A DNA stretch of 64,000 bases from assembly GCF_003600895.1 (NCBI RefSeq), contig NZ_QYRP01000002.1:2666001-2730000 (forward strand), written 5' to 3'. Below, piece after piece: positions 16,276-25,829 of this stretch. Position numbers and translations under genes: made by a program. The DNA comes from Nocardioides cavernaquae. GTDB taxonomy: Bacteria > Actinomycetota > Actinomycetes > Propionibacteriales > Nocardioidaceae. Within the stretch, counting starts at the first letter, position 1. Every line of letters starts with the position of its first letter. Below the pieces are notes generated by a model. That model made no database searches. It was not told where the DNA came from and saw only the letters and a program-made list of their open reading frames with translations.

Positions 16276-18438
16276 TCAGGGGTGAGGGGACAAAAGGCCC
16301 AACTTCTCGAGGATCCACGCCATCGTGAACGCGCGGTCGTGCCAGGCCTGGTAGCGCCCGGAGACGCCGCCGTGGCCGGCCGCCATCTCGGTCTTGAGCA
16401 GGAACTCGCGCCGTCCGGTGGCGGTGGCGCGCAGCTTGGCGATCCACTTCGCCGGCTCGACGTAGAGCACGCGGGTGTCGTTGAGGGAGGTCTCCGCGAG
16501 GATCGGCGGATAGTCCACGGCCGCGACGTTGTGGTAGGGCGCGTAGCCGCGCATGCACGCGTACGTCGCGGGGTCGGCCTCCGGGTTGCCCCACTCCTCG
16601 TACTCCATGACCGTGAGCGGCAGCGAGCTGTCGAGCATGGTGGTCAGCGCGTCGACGAACGGCACCTGCGCCACCACGCCGGCCCACAACTCGGGAGCCA
16701 GGTTGGCAATGGCGCCCATGAGCAGGCCACCCGCACTGCCGCCCTCCGCCACCAGGCGGTCCGGCGAGGTCCAGCCCTCCGCGACCAGGTGACGCGCACA
16801 CGCGATGAAGTCGGTGAACGTGTTGGGCTTGGCGAGGAACTTGCCGTCCTCGTACCAGTGCCGGCCCATCTCGCCACCGCCACGCACGTGCGCGATCGCG
16901 AAGCCGGCGCCCCGGTCGAGCAGCGACAGGCGGGCGACCGAGAAGTAGGGATCGATGGATGCCTCGTAGGAGCCGTAGCCGTAGAGCAGCACGGGCACCG
17001 AGCCGTCACGCGGAGCACCCGCGGGCACGACCAGTGAGATCGGCACCCTGGTCCCGTCGGAGGCGGTGGCCCAGATCCGGTGCTCCTCGTACGCCGCGGG
17101 GTCGAACGGGCGGCCATCGGGAGCGGGAAGCACCTCGCTCGCCTTGAGCAGCGTGAGCGAGCGGTTCGCCACGTCGTACGAGTAGACGGAGCCGGGACGG
17201 GCCATCGTCGTGTAGCCGAGGCGCACGACGGGCTGGTCGAACTCAGGGTTGCTCCCCGAGCCGATCGTGTAGACCTCGTCGTCGAACTCGACGAGGAAGT
17301 CATCGGCAACACCCGCGGAGTCGAGCGGCAGGATGCGCAGCCGGGTCAGCCCCTCGCTGCGCTGGTGAACGACCAGGTGGCCCGAGAAGGCGTCGACGTC
17401 CTCGAGACGGACACCCTCGGTGTGGGGGATCAGCGCCTTCCAGCCGTCGGGATCGGTCGGAGTGATCGGTGCGATGCCGAGCTCGAAGTCCGGGCCGTTG
17501 GCGTTGTGCAGCACGAGGAACTGGTCCTCGCCGCCGATCACCGCGTGCTCGAGGTTGTACTCGACACCCTCGACCCGCGGCCACTCGCGGAAGCCGGCAG
17601 CACGGTCCTGGGTGTCGAGGACGCGGTAGGCGGAGGTGGTCTTCGAGCCGCTCGCGATCATCATGAACCGGTCGCTGCGGGTCCGTCCGATGCCGAGCCA
17701 GAAGCGCGCGTCGGTCTCCGTGTAGACCAGCTCGTCGTCGGCCTGCGTGGTGCCGAGGGTGTGCTTCCAGACCTTGTCCGGGCGCCAGGAGTCATCGACG
17801 GTGGAGTAGTAGAACGCATCTCCGGACGGGTCCCAGGTGGCGCCACCCATGACGCCGGTGATCTCGTCATCCAGCAGTTCCCGGGTCGTGAGGGAGAGCA
17901 CGCGGATCGTGTAGCGCTCGTCGCCGACGACATCGGTCGCAAAGGCGATCAGCTGGGAGTCGGGGGAGACCGCCGAGCCGCCGAGCGAGAAGAAGTCGTG
18001 GCCCTCGGCGAGCACGTTGAGGTCGAGCAGCAGCTCCTCGCCGGGCAGCGCCGGCTGGTCCGGTGCGCAGTCCTCGGCGGGACGAGGCGGAACCCAGTCG
18101 CCAGCCGCGCGGATCGGGACGCGGCAGCTGGCGCCGTACTCCTTGCCGGCGAAGCTGCGCGAGTAGTACCAGTGACCGCGGATCCGGTAGGGCACGGAGA
18201 GGTCCGTCTCGCGGGTGCGTGCCTTGATCTCGTCGAAGACCGACTGGCGCAGGTCGGCGAGGTGGGCGGTCCGGGACTCGGTGAACGCGTTCTCGGCCTC
18301 GAGGTACGCGATGACCTCGGGGTCCTCCTTCGCACGCATCCACTCGTAGTCGTCCACGAAGGTGTCGCCGTGGTGTGTGGCGCTCAGCGGCACCTTCTTC
18401 GCCGTGGGTGCCTGGGGGGACGCGCTCTGCTCCTGCAT
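16276..18438 (-). CDS. ptrB: Oligopeptidase B (S9A prolyl oligopeptidase family)
   Basis: 720 aa, cytosolic serine peptidase that cleaves short peptides after basic residues. The N-terminal beta-propeller domain spans about residues 70-420. The C-terminal alpha/beta hydrolase domain carries YGYGSYEASIDPYFS, RGGGEMGRHWYEDG, the nucleophile EGGSAGGLLMG (Ser568), VPFVDALTTMLD, YEEWGNP and the catalytic His region AGHGGVSGRYQAW. The ATG at 18438 (MQEQSASPQAP) is preferred to an upstream in-frame TTG/ATG option: a TACGCT hexamer (18446-18451) sits 7 nt before it, consistent with a leaderless transcript, and homologues begin about here. Confidence 0.93.
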   Translation of the reverse strand: MQEQSASPQAPTAKKVPLSATHHGDTFVDDYEWMRAKEDPEVIAYLEAENAFTESRTAHLADLRQSVFDEIKARTRETDLSVPYRIRGHWYYSRSFAGKEYGASCRVPIRAAGDWVPPRPAEDCAPDQPALPGEELLLDLNVLAEGHDFFSLGGSAVSPDSQLIAFATDVVGDERYTIRVLSLTTRELLDDEITGVMGGATWDPSGDAFYYSTVDDSWRPDKVWKHTLGTTQADDELVYTETDARFWLGIGRTRSDRFMMIASGSKTTSAYRVLDTQDRAAGFREWPRVEGVEYNLEHAVIGGEDQFLVLHNANGPDFELGIAPITPTDPDGWKALIPHTEGVRLEDVDAFSGHLVVHQRSEGLTRLRILPLDSAGVADDFLVEFDDEVYTIGSGSNPEFDQPVVRLGYTTMARPGSVYSYDVANRSLTLLKASEVLPAPDGRPFDPAAYEEHRIWATASDGTRVPISLVVPAGAPRDGSVPVLLYGYGSYEASIDPYFSVARLSLLDRGAGFAIAHVRGGGEMGRHWYEDGKFLAKPNTFTDFIACARHLVAEGWTSPDRLVAEGGSAGGLLMGAIANLAPELWAGVVAQVPFVDALTTMLDSSLPLTVMEYEEWGNPEADPATYACMRGYAPYHNVAAVDYPPILAETSLNDTRVLYVEPAKWIAKLRATATGRREFLLKTEMAAGHGGVSGRYQAWHDRAFTMAWILEKLGLLSPHP

Positions 18439-18445
18439 GGCGGTG

Positions 18446-18451
18446 AGCGTA
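18446..18451 (-). promoter_or_regulatory. -10 element of ptrB (leaderless start)
   Basis: TACGCT on the minus strand, 7 nt before the ATG at 18438; fits TANNNT. It supports the shorter start for the oligopeptidase. Confidence 0.4.
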
Positions 18452-18496
18452 GCCGGGCGAAGCAGGCCATCCAGCACAGCGCGGGGGAGTCACGCC

Positions 18497-19198
18497 ATGA
18501 TGGGAGTCATGACGCGACGCATCGACCTCAACGCAGACCTCGGCGAGGAGGTCACCGATGACGCCGCCCTGCTCACCGTCGTCACCAGCGCGAACGTGGC
18601 CTGCGGCTACCACGCCGGTACGCCGCAGACGATGCGCTTCGTCTGCGAGGAGGCGGCGCGACTGGGTGTGGCGATCGGCGCGCAGGTGAGCTACCTGGAC
18701 CGCGAGAACTTCGGCCGGCGGCCGCTCGACATCGCTCCGGCTCTGCTGGAGCAGCAGGTCCTCGACCAGGTCGGAGTGCTCGTCGACATCGCGGAGGCCG
18801 CGGGCACGGACGTCTCCTATGTGAAGCCGCACGGCGCGCTCTACAACCGGGTCGTCGACGACGAGGAGCAGGCCTCCGCTGTCCTGGTCGGGTCGGGCTC
18901 GCTCCCCGTGCTGGGGCTCCCGGGTGGGGCACTGCTCCGGCTCGCTGTCGACGCCGGGCGCGAGATCCGGCTCGAGGGATTTCCGGACCGCGGCTACACG
19001 CCCGAGGGCCGGCTGGTCCCGCGCGACCAGCCCGGTGCCCTGATCCATGACCCGGAGGCGATCGCTGCGCACGCGGTGGCGTTGGCCGAGTCGGTGGACT
19101 CCGTCTGCGTCCACGGTGACTCCCCGGGCGCTGTCGTGGCCGCGAGGGCGGTGCGTCGTGCCCTGGAGATCGAGGGTTGGGACGTCGCCCGATGGTGA
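18497..19198 (+). CDS. pxpA: 5-oxoprolinase subunit A (LamB/YcsF family)
   Basis: 233-aa LamB/YcsF protein, one of three subunits of the bacterial ATP-dependent 5-oxoprolinase that opens 5-oxoproline to glutamate. Signature sequences: IDLNADLGEE at the N-terminus, SANVACGYHAG, AQVSYLDRENFGRR, VKPHGALYN, and VCVHGDSPGAV near the end. It starts at tandem ATGs; the first (18497) has GGGGGAG 7 nt upstream, whereas the in-frame ATG at 18509 has poor spacing. First gene of pxpABC, followed after 4 nt by pxpB. Confidence 0.93.
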   Translation: MMGVMTRRIDLNADLGEEVTDDAALLTVVTSANVACGYHAGTPQTMRFVCEEAARLGVAIGAQVSYLDRENFGRRPLDIAPALLEQQVLDQVGVLVDIAEAAGTDVSYVKPHGALYNRVVDDEEQASAVLVGSGSLPVLGLPGGALLRLAVDAGREIRLEGFPDRGYTPEGRLVPRDQPGALIHDPEAIAAHAVALAESVDSVCVHGDSPGAVVAARAVRRALEIEGWDVARW

Positions 19199-19202
19199 CC
19201 CC

Positions 19203-19799
19203 GTGGTGACGCCGTTGCTCCGTTGTCGGGCCGTCGGCGTGGGCGGCCTCCTGGTCGAGGTGGTCGACGCGGGCCAGGCGCTCGACCTGGCGCTCTGGGC
19301 GCGCGGTCGTATCCACTCGGTGGACATCGTTCCGGCTGCGCGGACGGTGCTCTTCGACGGCTGTGTGCCGGAGCGCGTGACTGCCGTGCTGCGTGACTGG
19401 ATGCCCGGAGGTGATCTGCCCGAGGGGCCGATCGTGGAGCTGGCCGTGGTCTACGACGGTCCCGATCTCGCCTCGACCGCGTCCCTCATCGGCATCACGG
19501 CGGAGGACCTGGTGGAGCAGCACACGGCGATCGAGCACGTGGTCGCCTTCTGCGGCTTCGCGCCCGGGTTCGGCTATCTGGCCGGATCACCCTGGGACGT
19601 GCCGCGGCTGGAGGCGCCACGACCGCGGGTCGAGCCCGGATCGGTCGGCCTGGCGGGCACCTGGACGGGGGCATACCCGTCGGCATCACCCGGTGGCTGG
19701 AGGCTGATCGGACGCACCGAAGCGGTGCTCTGGGACCCGTCGCGACCCGAGCCGGCCCTTCTTGCGCCCGGCACGCGGGTGAGGTTCGTGGCCCGATGA
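19203..19799 (+). CDS. pxpB: 5-oxoprolinase subunit B (KipI/allophanate hydrolase subunit 1-like)
   Basis: 198 aa. Carries the KipI-type core VVAFCGFAPGFGYLAG, VPRLEAPRPRVEPGSVGLAG and YPSASPGGWRLIGRT. With PxpA and PxpC it forms 5-oxoprolinase. The start is the first of two GTG codons just after the pxpA stop. The stop overlaps the pxpC ATG as ATGA. Confidence 0.92.
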   Translation: MVTPLLRCRAVGVGGLLVEVVDAGQALDLALWARGRIHSVDIVPAARTVLFDGCVPERVTAVLRDWMPGGDLPEGPIVELAVVYDGPDLASTASLIGITAEDLVEQHTAIEHVVAFCGFAPGFGYLAGSPWDVPRLEAPRPRVEPGSVGLAGTWTGAYPSASPGGWRLIGRTEAVLWDPSRPEPALLAPGTRVRFVAR

Positions 19800-20635
19800 C
19801 GCTGACGATCATCGATGCCGGCGCGCTGACCACCGTCCAGGACCTCGGTCGGCCCGGCCATGCCCATCTCGGGGTGCCACGGGCCGGCGCTCTCGATGCT
19901 CCCGCTGCCGCGCTCGGCAACCGCATCGTCGGCAATCCACCCTCGGCCGCGGTGCTCGAGACCACCGTCTCCGGGTGCACCCTCCGGTCCCAGACCGGTC
20001 ACTGGATCGCGGTCACCGGTGCTCCGTGCCACCTCAGCGTCGACGGCCACCAGGCGGCGTTCGCGGCACCCGTCTGGGTGGCCCCGGGGGCGACGCTCGT
20101 GGTCGGTCCGGCGACGTCCGGCGTGCGGACCTATGTGGCGGTCGCTGGTGGCATCGCGGTCGCGCCGGTGCTCGGCTCCCGCTCCACCGACACGCTCGCC
20201 GGGGTCGGACCACCGCTGGCCTTGGCCGGGATGGACCTCCCGATCGGCGTACCCACGCGCGAGCCGCAGGCGCACGACACTCCACGCCCGCCCGCTGCCG
20301 GGCCGCTCCGGTTGCTGCCGGGACCACGAGCGGACTGGTTCACCGATCCCCTCGGTCACCTCTGCGCGACGTCGTACGCCGTGGGGGAGGCGTCCAACCG
20401 CATCGGTCTGCGACTGCACGGCGCACCGCTGCCCCGGGTGCGTGCGGGTGAGCTGGCCAGCGAGGGCATGGTGCTCGGGGCCGTGCAGGTGCCGCCCGAC
20501 GGCCAGCCCGTGGTGTTCCTCGCCGACCATCCCGTGACCGGTGGCTATCCCGTCGCCGCGGTGGTCCACCCCGATGACCTCCATCGCTGCGCGCAGCTGC
20601 GTCCAGGCGAGCAGGTCAGGTTTCGTCGGGCGTGA
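19796..20635 (+). CDS. pxpC: 5-oxoprolinase subunit C (KipA/allophanate hydrolase subunit 2-like)
   Basis: 279-aa biotin-dependent-carboxylase-like domain protein of the KipA family. Signatures: VQDLGRPGHAHLGVPRAGALD, VRTYVAVAGGI, DTLAGVG, ASNRIGLRLHG, LASEGMVLGAVQVPPDG and FLADHPVTGGYPV. Third subunit of 5-oxoprolinase. ATGA overlap with pxpB. Its last 20 bp overlap the 3' end of the convergent dinB gene. Confidence 0.92.
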   Translation: MTLTIIDAGALTTVQDLGRPGHAHLGVPRAGALDAPAAALGNRIVGNPPSAAVLETTVSGCTLRSQTGHWIAVTGAPCHLSVDGHQAAFAAPVWVAPGATLVVGPATSGVRTYVAVAGGIAVAPVLGSRSTDTLAGVGPPLALAGMDLPIGVPTREPQAHDTPRPPAAGPLRLLPGPRADWFTDPLGHLCATSYAVGEASNRIGLRLHGAPLPRVRAGELASEGMVLGAVQVPPDGQPVVFLADHPVTGGYPVAAVVHPDDLHRCAQLRPGEQVRFRRA

Positions 20636-21950
20636 CCTCGGAGGAGTAGTGGCCCAGCGCGGGGTCGTCGGCGGCGTATGACCTGACGGGGCCCGGCCCC
20701 GTCTCCGCCGTCTCGAACCGGACCGTCACGACGCCCTTGCCCGAGCCCCACACCCAGCCGCGACCCATCTCCGCGTGGACGACGTCCTGCCCCGGCCACC
20801 AGCCGCGGCCGTAGCGGGACTCGAGCTGGGGGATGTCGTCCTCGGGTGTCTCCTCCTCGGTGGCGCCGAAGAGGTCGTCCTGCACCCAGTCGGCGAGGCC
20901 GGAGACGCCGACCCCGAGGAGGCGCACGCCACCAGTGGTGTCGAGATCGGCGAGCAGGGTCCGGGCGATGCGGGCGATCGTGGCGGAGCTGTCGGTCGGG
21001 GACGGGAGCGTGGCCGAGCGGCTCAGCGTCGTGAAGTCGTAGAGCCGCACCTTGATGCTCACGGTGCGGCCGGACAGCCCGTGCTTGCGCAAGCGCTCTG
21101 CGACGTGGCCCGCCTGCCGGGTGAGCAGGCTCTCCATCACCTTGCGGTCGGTCAGGTCGTCCTCGTAGGTGCCCTCGACACTCACGGACTTCGTCTCGCG
21201 CTCGGCCACGACCGGGCGGCTGTCGAGGGCCCGGGCGAGGTGCCACAGGCTGTGCCCGTGGGCGCTGCCGACCTGGCTGACCAGCTCGTCCTCGCTCACC
21301 GCCTCGAGCTCGGCGATGGTCTGGACCCCCGCGCGACGGAGCCGCTCCGCGGTGGCAGGTCCGACGCCCGGGATGACCGTGACCGACATCGGCCGCAGCA
21401 GCTCCTGCTCCGTGCCCGGGGCCACGATGACGAGGCCGTCGGGCTTGTCCAGGTCGCTGGCCACCTTGGCGATGAACTTCGAGGTGCCGAGCCCGACGCT
21501 CGCGGTGAGGCCACCGGTCACCTCCTTGACCCGCGCCCGCAGCTCGTGGCCGAACGAGGTGAGCGACTCGACGTCGTACGCCGGGAGGTCGGCCGCCGCG
21601 AGGTCGACGAAGGCCTCGTCGAGGCTCAGCGGTTCAACGAGCGGCGAGACGCTCCGCAGGAGCTCCATGACCGCTCGCGACGCCTCCTGGTAGGCGCCGA
21701 ACCGGCCGGTCAGGAAGGCTGCGTGCGGGCACTTCGCGCGGGCCTCGCGTGTCGACATCGCCGACCGGACACCGAAGACGCGGGCCTCGTAGGAGCAGGT
21801 GGCGACGACTCCGCGACCACCGACGCCGCCGACGATCACCGGCTTGCCGCGCAGCGACGGCTTGTCGCGCTGCTCGACGGAGGCGAAGAACGCGTCGAGG
21901 TCGATGTGGAGGACCGAGGCGTGCGGTCTCACGGGGCTGCGGGCGGTCAC
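20616..21950 (-). CDS. dinB: DNA polymerase IV (Y-family)
   Basis: 444-aa translesion polymerase. Palm-domain carboxylates are in HIDLDAFFASVEQ and SLDEAFVDL. CSYEARVFGVRSAMS, GLGTSKFIAKVASD and the HhH region VIPGVGPATAERLRRAG are typical. The little-finger domain follows (TKSVSVEGTYEDDL). The C-terminus beyond residue 360 is longer than in E. coli DinB and includes DDLFG, a likely beta-clamp-binding segment (compare QxxLF), and a Trp-rich tail also seen in actinobacterial DinB. GTG start; a TAGGGT hexamer (21960-21965) lies 9 nt upstream. No clear LexA box seen. Confidence 0.93.
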   Translation of the reverse strand: MTARSPVRPHASVLHIDLDAFFASVEQRDKPSLRGKPVIVGGVGGRGVVATCSYEARVFGVRSAMSTREARAKCPHAAFLTGRFGAYQEASRAVMELLRSVSPLVEPLSLDEAFVDLAAADLPAYDVESLTSFGHELRARVKEVTGGLTASVGLGTSKFIAKVASDLDKPDGLVIVAPGTEQELLRPMSVTVIPGVGPATAERLRRAGVQTIAELEAVSEDELVSQVGSAHGHSLWHLARALDSRPVVAERETKSVSVEGTYEDDLTDRKVMESLLTRQAGHVAERLRKHGLSGRTVSIKVRLYDFTTLSRSATLPSPTDSSATIARIARTLLADLDTTGGVRLLGVGVSGLADWVQDDLFGATEEETPEDDIPQLESRYGRGWWPGQDVVHAEMGRGWVWGSGKGVVTVRFETAETGPGPVRSYAADDPALGHYSSEVTPDET

Positions 21951-22096
21951 GATGCCAGGACCCTATCCGTCGCTACCGACAGCCCTGTGGACCTGCGCGG
22001 CCCGGTTTTCGCACACGGAGCGCGAGGCGCCCGGGGTGATCCACCGGGGGCGAGGTGCTGCGGGACCGCAGCCGGTCAGCCCGGGAAGTCCATGTC

Positions 22097-23041
22097 ATGA
22101 AGACACCCACCACACTCACCGCCCGCAGCCCGGAAGACCTGATGGCCGTCGTCCCCGCCGTGCTCGGGTTCCACCCTGAGGAGTCGCTCGTCATGCTCAC
22201 CTTCGGCGGCGGAGGTGGGTTCCACGCACGGATCGACCTTCCCGCCGAGCCAGCGCAGCTGCCCGAGGCCTGCTTCGCGCTCCTCCAGCCCGCCCGGCGT
22301 CAGGAGGTGGAGAGGGTCATCTTCATCGCGTACTCCGCTGACGCAGAGCGAGCGAGCGCGGTGGCGCTGGCGGTGAGCGACGTCTTCGACCTCGAGGGGT
22401 TCGACGTCATGGAGCCGCTGCGCAGCGACGGCTCCTCCTGGCACTTCGTCTGCAGCTGCGACGACCCCGACCACGTCGGCCCCCATCCGTACGACGTGTC
22501 GGCCCACCCGTTCACGGCCGAGGCCGTTCTGGACGGCCGGGTCACCCACGCGACGCGCGACGAGCTGGCAGGCACGCTGTCTCCCGACGTCGAGGCAACA
22601 GGACGGGTCGAGGCCGGCCTGGTTGCACCGCCACCCAGGCGCGACCGCGCCCGGGAGCAGCGGCGCATGGAGAAGCTGGTCCGCCGCCACACCCGCGAGC
22701 GCACCGAGCCGTCGGATGCTGACGTCGTCTGGCTCGCCCTCGCCTGCACGGACGTGCTCGTCCGGGACGTCGCGCTGTTCCTCGTTGACCGAGGGGGCGC
22801 CCGCGACCACGCCGACTTCTGGCGGTCGGTCATGCGTCGCACGCCGGAGCGTTGGCTGCCGGGGCCTGCGGCGATGCTCGGCTTCTGTGCCTGGCTCGCC
22901 GGTGACGGCGCGCTCGCCTGGTGTGCAGTCGACCGGTGCCGCGAGGTCGACCCGGACTACTCGCTGGCCGACTGCGTCGCCGAGCTGCTGACCCGCGCCG
23001 TGCCGCCGCATACGTGGGGCACGGAAACGTGGGGACGCTGA
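22097..23041 (+). CDS. DUF4192 domain protein
   Basis: 314-aa protein of the actinobacterial DUF4192 family. The family signature is at the N-terminus: TARSPEDLMAVVPAVLGFHPEESLVML. The middle contains SWHFVCSCDDPDHVGP, a Cys/His-containing stretch, and the C-terminal half is helical with GPAAMLGFCAWLAGDGALAW repeats resembling a TPR-like array. Function unknown. The ATG at 22097 is placed at the conserved N-terminus; no clear Shine-Dalgarno. Confidence 0.85.
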   Translation: MKTPTTLTARSPEDLMAVVPAVLGFHPEESLVMLTFGGGGGFHARIDLPAEPAQLPEACFALLQPARRQEVERVIFIAYSADAERASAVALAVSDVFDLEGFDVMEPLRSDGSSWHFVCSCDDPDHVGPHPYDVSAHPFTAEAVLDGRVTHATRDELAGTLSPDVEATGRVEAGLVAPPPRRDRAREQRRMEKLVRRHTRERTEPSDADVVWLALACTDVLVRDVALFLVDRGGARDHADFWRSVMRRTPERWLPGPAAMLGFCAWLAGDGALAWCAVDRCREVDPDYSLADCVAELLTRAVPPHTWGTETWGR

Positions 23042-23056
23042 GCCGTCGGTTGCCTG

Positions 23057-23467
23057 TCAGCGGAGCCGGAGGCGTTGCCAGGTCCGCTGCTCGCCGGTGG
23101 ACGGCCGGTGCCAGCCTGACTTGGTGACGACGACGAACCAGGGGAGCGGCGCCTCTGCTTCGCTGAACGCTGCCCGTGCTGCGGCGAGCCACGCGACGTC
23201 GAGGTCGTGCGGCTCCGGCACCCCGACGCGGGTCAGCCAGACCCCGGGGAGTGCCTCCTCGTCCTGCATACGCAACAGCCCCGCGACCAGATCGGTCCGG
23301 AGAGCGTGATCGGGACGTGCCGGTTCGCTGAGCTTGTGCCGTGATCCATCTGGCAGACCCACGTGGATGGCAGGGGCGAAGACCCGTGCCCGCGTCGATC
23401 TGCGTAGGTCGAAGACAGCCCGCCGCAGCGCGGCGTACATCGGATCGTCGAGTGGCGCCACATCCAT
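23057..23467 (-). CDS. Hypothetical protein (136 aa)
   Basis: 136-aa soluble protein starting MDVAPLDDPMYAALRRAVFD and ending GEQRTWQRLRLR; basic C-terminus, no membrane segment or known motif. AAGGTGG lies 4 nt before the ATG and would act as Shine-Dalgarno. It fills the gap between the convergent DUF4192 gene (15 bp) and the divergent HhH gene (79 bp). Codon use looks coding. I do not recognise the family. Confidence 0.6.
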   Translation of the reverse strand: MDVAPLDDPMYAALRRAVFDLRRSTRARVFAPAIHVGLPDGSRHKLSEPARPDHALRTDLVAGLLRMQDEEALPGVWLTRVGVPEPHDLDVAWLAAARAAFSEAEAPLPWFVVVTKSGWHRPSTGEQRTWQRLRLR

Positions 23468-23546
23468 CCCGCCACCTTGCCCCAGCCGGTCTCTCCATCG
23501 GAGTGCTCGTCCACAGGGCCGAACCAGACTGCGGCAAGATGGGGGC

Positions 23547-24122
23547 ATGGCCTTCCAGATCGCCCAGGACCCCGCTGCTGACCAGGTGCTCACCGACAGC
23601 TCGTTCGCACTGCTCGCCGGCATGGCGCTCGACCAGCAGTATCCGATGGAGCATGCGTTCCGTGGCCCCGCGAAGATCCTTGAGCGCTTGGGCAGCATCG
23701 ACCCCCGGGACATCGCGGCGGCTGACCCCGAGGCATTCGCGGCGCTTTGCGCGACGACGCCCGCAGTCCACCGTTTCCCGGGCTCGATGGCGGGCAAGCT
23801 GCAGGCGCTGGCTCAGCTCATCGTCGACGAGTACGACGGCGACACCGCCCGCCTCTGGAACGAGGCCGCTGATGGCAAGGACCTCCTCAAGCGGATGACC
23901 GCGCTCCCCGGGTTCGGCAAGCAGAAGGCGCAGATCTTCGTGGCGCTGCTGGCCAAGCAGGTCGGCGTCCGCCCAGCGGGTTGGGAGACGGTGGTCGGTG
24001 ACTACGCGCTCGACGGCTACCGCTCGGTGGCCGATGTGGTGGACGGCGATTCACTGCTCAAGGTGCGCGCCTACAAGCAGGAGAAGAAGGCCGCAGCGAA
24101 GACAGCTGCGCCTACGGCGTGA
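23547..24122 (+). CDS. HhH-GPD-type DNA base excision repair protein homologue
   Basis: 191 aa. It resembles the uncharacterised actinobacterial HhH-GPD family. An N-terminal helical domain (LTDSSFALLAGMALDQQYPME) is followed by the helix-hairpin-helix MTALPGFGKQKAQIFVALLAK. The Lys and Asp of classical glycosylases are not clearly positioned, so glycosylase activity is unproven. The C-terminus is Lys/Ala-rich (KQEKKAAAKTAAPTA). A CAAGAT hexamer lies 6 nt before the ATG (possible leaderless start). Confidence 0.8.
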   Translation: MAFQIAQDPAADQVLTDSSFALLAGMALDQQYPMEHAFRGPAKILERLGSIDPRDIAAADPEAFAALCATTPAVHRFPGSMAGKLQALAQLIVDEYDGDTARLWNEAADGKDLLKRMTALPGFGKQKAQIFVALLAKQVGVRPAGWETVVGDYALDGYRSVADVVDGDSLLKVRAYKQEKKAAAKTAAPTA

Positions 24123-24259
24123 CATCGCCCCTGCCCGCCCGTTGACTCACCGAGGGTCGATGGCGGGGGAGCCTTGATTCCCGTGGCAGAATGACGGCGC
24201 GGCTCTTGACGACAGCGGGCCCTGCCGCGCCCCAAACTCAGTTTCACCGAGAGGTATTC

Positions 24260-25750
24260 GTGTCGCGCAAGCTGCTTCCGGCCGAGGTCCTGTCCCACCC
24301 CGAGATCGTTGGGCTGGTGACGCTCGCCGAGCCGACCGGCACGCTGACGCCGGAGCAGGTGCGCCAGGCGAGCGAGGCCGCGGCCATCGAGCCGCGCCAC
24401 CTCAAGGCGCTCCTGGTCCACCTCGCTGCCGAGGGGATCACCGTCGCGGTGAACGTGGACGACCACCACAAGGCCGTCGCCGCGACGACCGCCCGCAAGA
24501 CCACCACTGCCAAGGCCCCGGCAAAGAAGGCAGCCGCGCCGGCCAAGCGGGCTGCCGCTGCTCCGGCCGCCTCCGACGTCGACGAGGCACCGGCCGCGCC
24601 CGCCAAGAAGGCCCCTGCGCGCAAGACCGCTGCCAAGAAGGCTGCCGCGGCTCCCGCCGAGACCGTTGAGGTCGTCGTGGGCCCCGATGGCACCAAGGTC
24701 CTGCCGGACCTGCCGGACGAGCAGTTCGAGAAGGACGTCGTCGCCGACCCGACCATCAAGGAGGACGAGAAGAACGCGTCCTTCGTGGTCTCCGCGGCCG
24801 ACGAGACCGACGAGCCTGCCCAGCAGGTCATGGTCGCCGGCGCCACGGCCGACCCGGTCAAGGACTACCTGAAGCAGATCGGCAAGGTGCCCCTCCTCAA
24901 CGCCGAGATGGAGGTCGAGCTCGCCAAGCGGATCGAGGCCGGCCTCTTCGCCTCGGAGAAGCTCTCCAAGGGCGGCAAGATCACCCCGAAGCTCCTCGAC
25001 GAGCTCGAGTGGATCACCGCTGACGGTGGCCGCGCCAAGAACCACCTGCTCGAGGCCAACCTCCGCCTCGTCGTCTCCCTGGCCAAGCGCTACACCGGCC
25101 GCGGCATGCTCTTCCTGGACCTGATCCAGGAGGGCAACCTCGGTCTGATCCGCGCGGTCGAGAAGTTCGACTACACCAAGGGCTACAAGTTCTCGACGTA
25201 CGCCACGTGGTGGATCCGTCAGGCCATCACCCGCGCCATGGCCGACCAGGCGCGCACCATCCGCATCCCGGTGCACATGGTCGAGGTCATCAACAAGCTT
25301 GCACGCGTCCAGCGCCAGATGCTCCAGGACCTGGGCCGCGAGCCCACCCCGGAGGAGCTGGCCAAGGAGCTCGACATGACCCCGGAGAAGGTCATCGAGG
25401 TCCAGAAGTACGGCCGTGAGCCGATCTCGCTGCACACCCCCCTGGGTGAGGACGGCGACTCCGAGTTCGGTGACCTGATCGAGGACTCCGAGGCCATCGT
25501 CCCGGCTGACGCCGTGTCGTTCACGCTCCTCCAGGAGCAGCTGCACGCTGTCCTCGACACGCTCTCCGAGCGTGAGGCCGGTGTCGTGTCGATGCGCTTC
25601 GGCCTGACCGACGGCCAGCCGAAGACGCTTGACGAGATCGGCAAGGTCTACGGGGTCACGCGCGAGCGCATCCGCCAGATCGAGTCGAAGACCATGTCCA
25701 AGCTGCGCCACCCGTCGCGCTCGCAGGTCCTGCGCGACTACCTCGACTGA
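24260..25750 (+). CDS. sigA: Primary RNA polymerase sigma factor (RpoD/HrdB/SigA)
   Basis: 496 aa. Residues 1-70 are a small HTH-like region, 75-135 a Lys/Ala/Pro-rich linker ([18 protein letters not shown]) typical of actinobacterial primary sigmas. Region 1.2 starts [16 protein letters not shown]. Region 2 includes [14 protein letters not shown] and [20 protein letters not shown]; region 3 [16 protein letters not shown]; region 4 [20 protein letters not shown], ending SQVLRDYLD. The GTG at 24260 ([16 protein letters not shown]) is preferred to an upstream in-frame ATG because GAGAGG lies 5 nt before it. No confident promoter was found in the 137 bp upstream. Confidence 0.95.
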   Translation: MSRKLLPAEVLSHPEIVGLVTLAEPTGTLTPEQVRQASEAAAIEPRHLKALLVHLAAEGITVAVNVDDHHKAVAATTARKTTTAKAPAKKAAAPAKRAAAAPAASDVDEAPAAPAKKAPARKTAAKKAAAAPAETVEVVVGPDGTKVLPDLPDEQFEKDVVADPTIKEDEKNASFVVSAADETDEPAQQVMVAGATADPVKDYLKQIGKVPLLNAEMEVELAKRIEAGLFASEKLSKGGKITPKLLDELEWITADGGRAKNHLLEANLRLVVSLAKRYTGRGMLFLDLIQEGNLGLIRAVEKFDYTKGYKFSTYATWWIRQAITRAMADQARTIRIPVHMVEVINKLARVQRQMLQDLGREPTPEELAKELDMTPEKVIEVQKYGREPISLHTPLGEDGDSEFGDLIEDSEAIVPADAVSFTLLQEQLHAVLDTLSEREAGVVSMRFGLTDGQPKTLDEIGKVYGVTRERIRQIESKTMSKLRHPSRSQVLRDYLD

Positions 25751-25761
25751 TTCTTTTCTCC

Positions 25762-25800
25762 GCACGACGCCCCCGGCCGCTGTGGCCGGGGGCGTCGTGC
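25762..25800 (+). terminator. Intrinsic terminator of sigA
   Basis: Perfect 17-bp stem (gcacgacgcccccggcc and its complement) with a GCTGT loop, 11 nt after the sigA stop, followed by ATTTC. The strongest hairpin in the window. Confidence 0.9.
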
Positions 25801-25829
25801 ATTTCGCCCGCGGTGACAGGATCGGCCCC

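Noticed and set aside
24142..24238. TTGACT/TTGACG with CAGAAT/CAAACT as a sigA promoter
   Set aside because: Spacings are 21 bp or more for every pairing, so no promoter is claimed.
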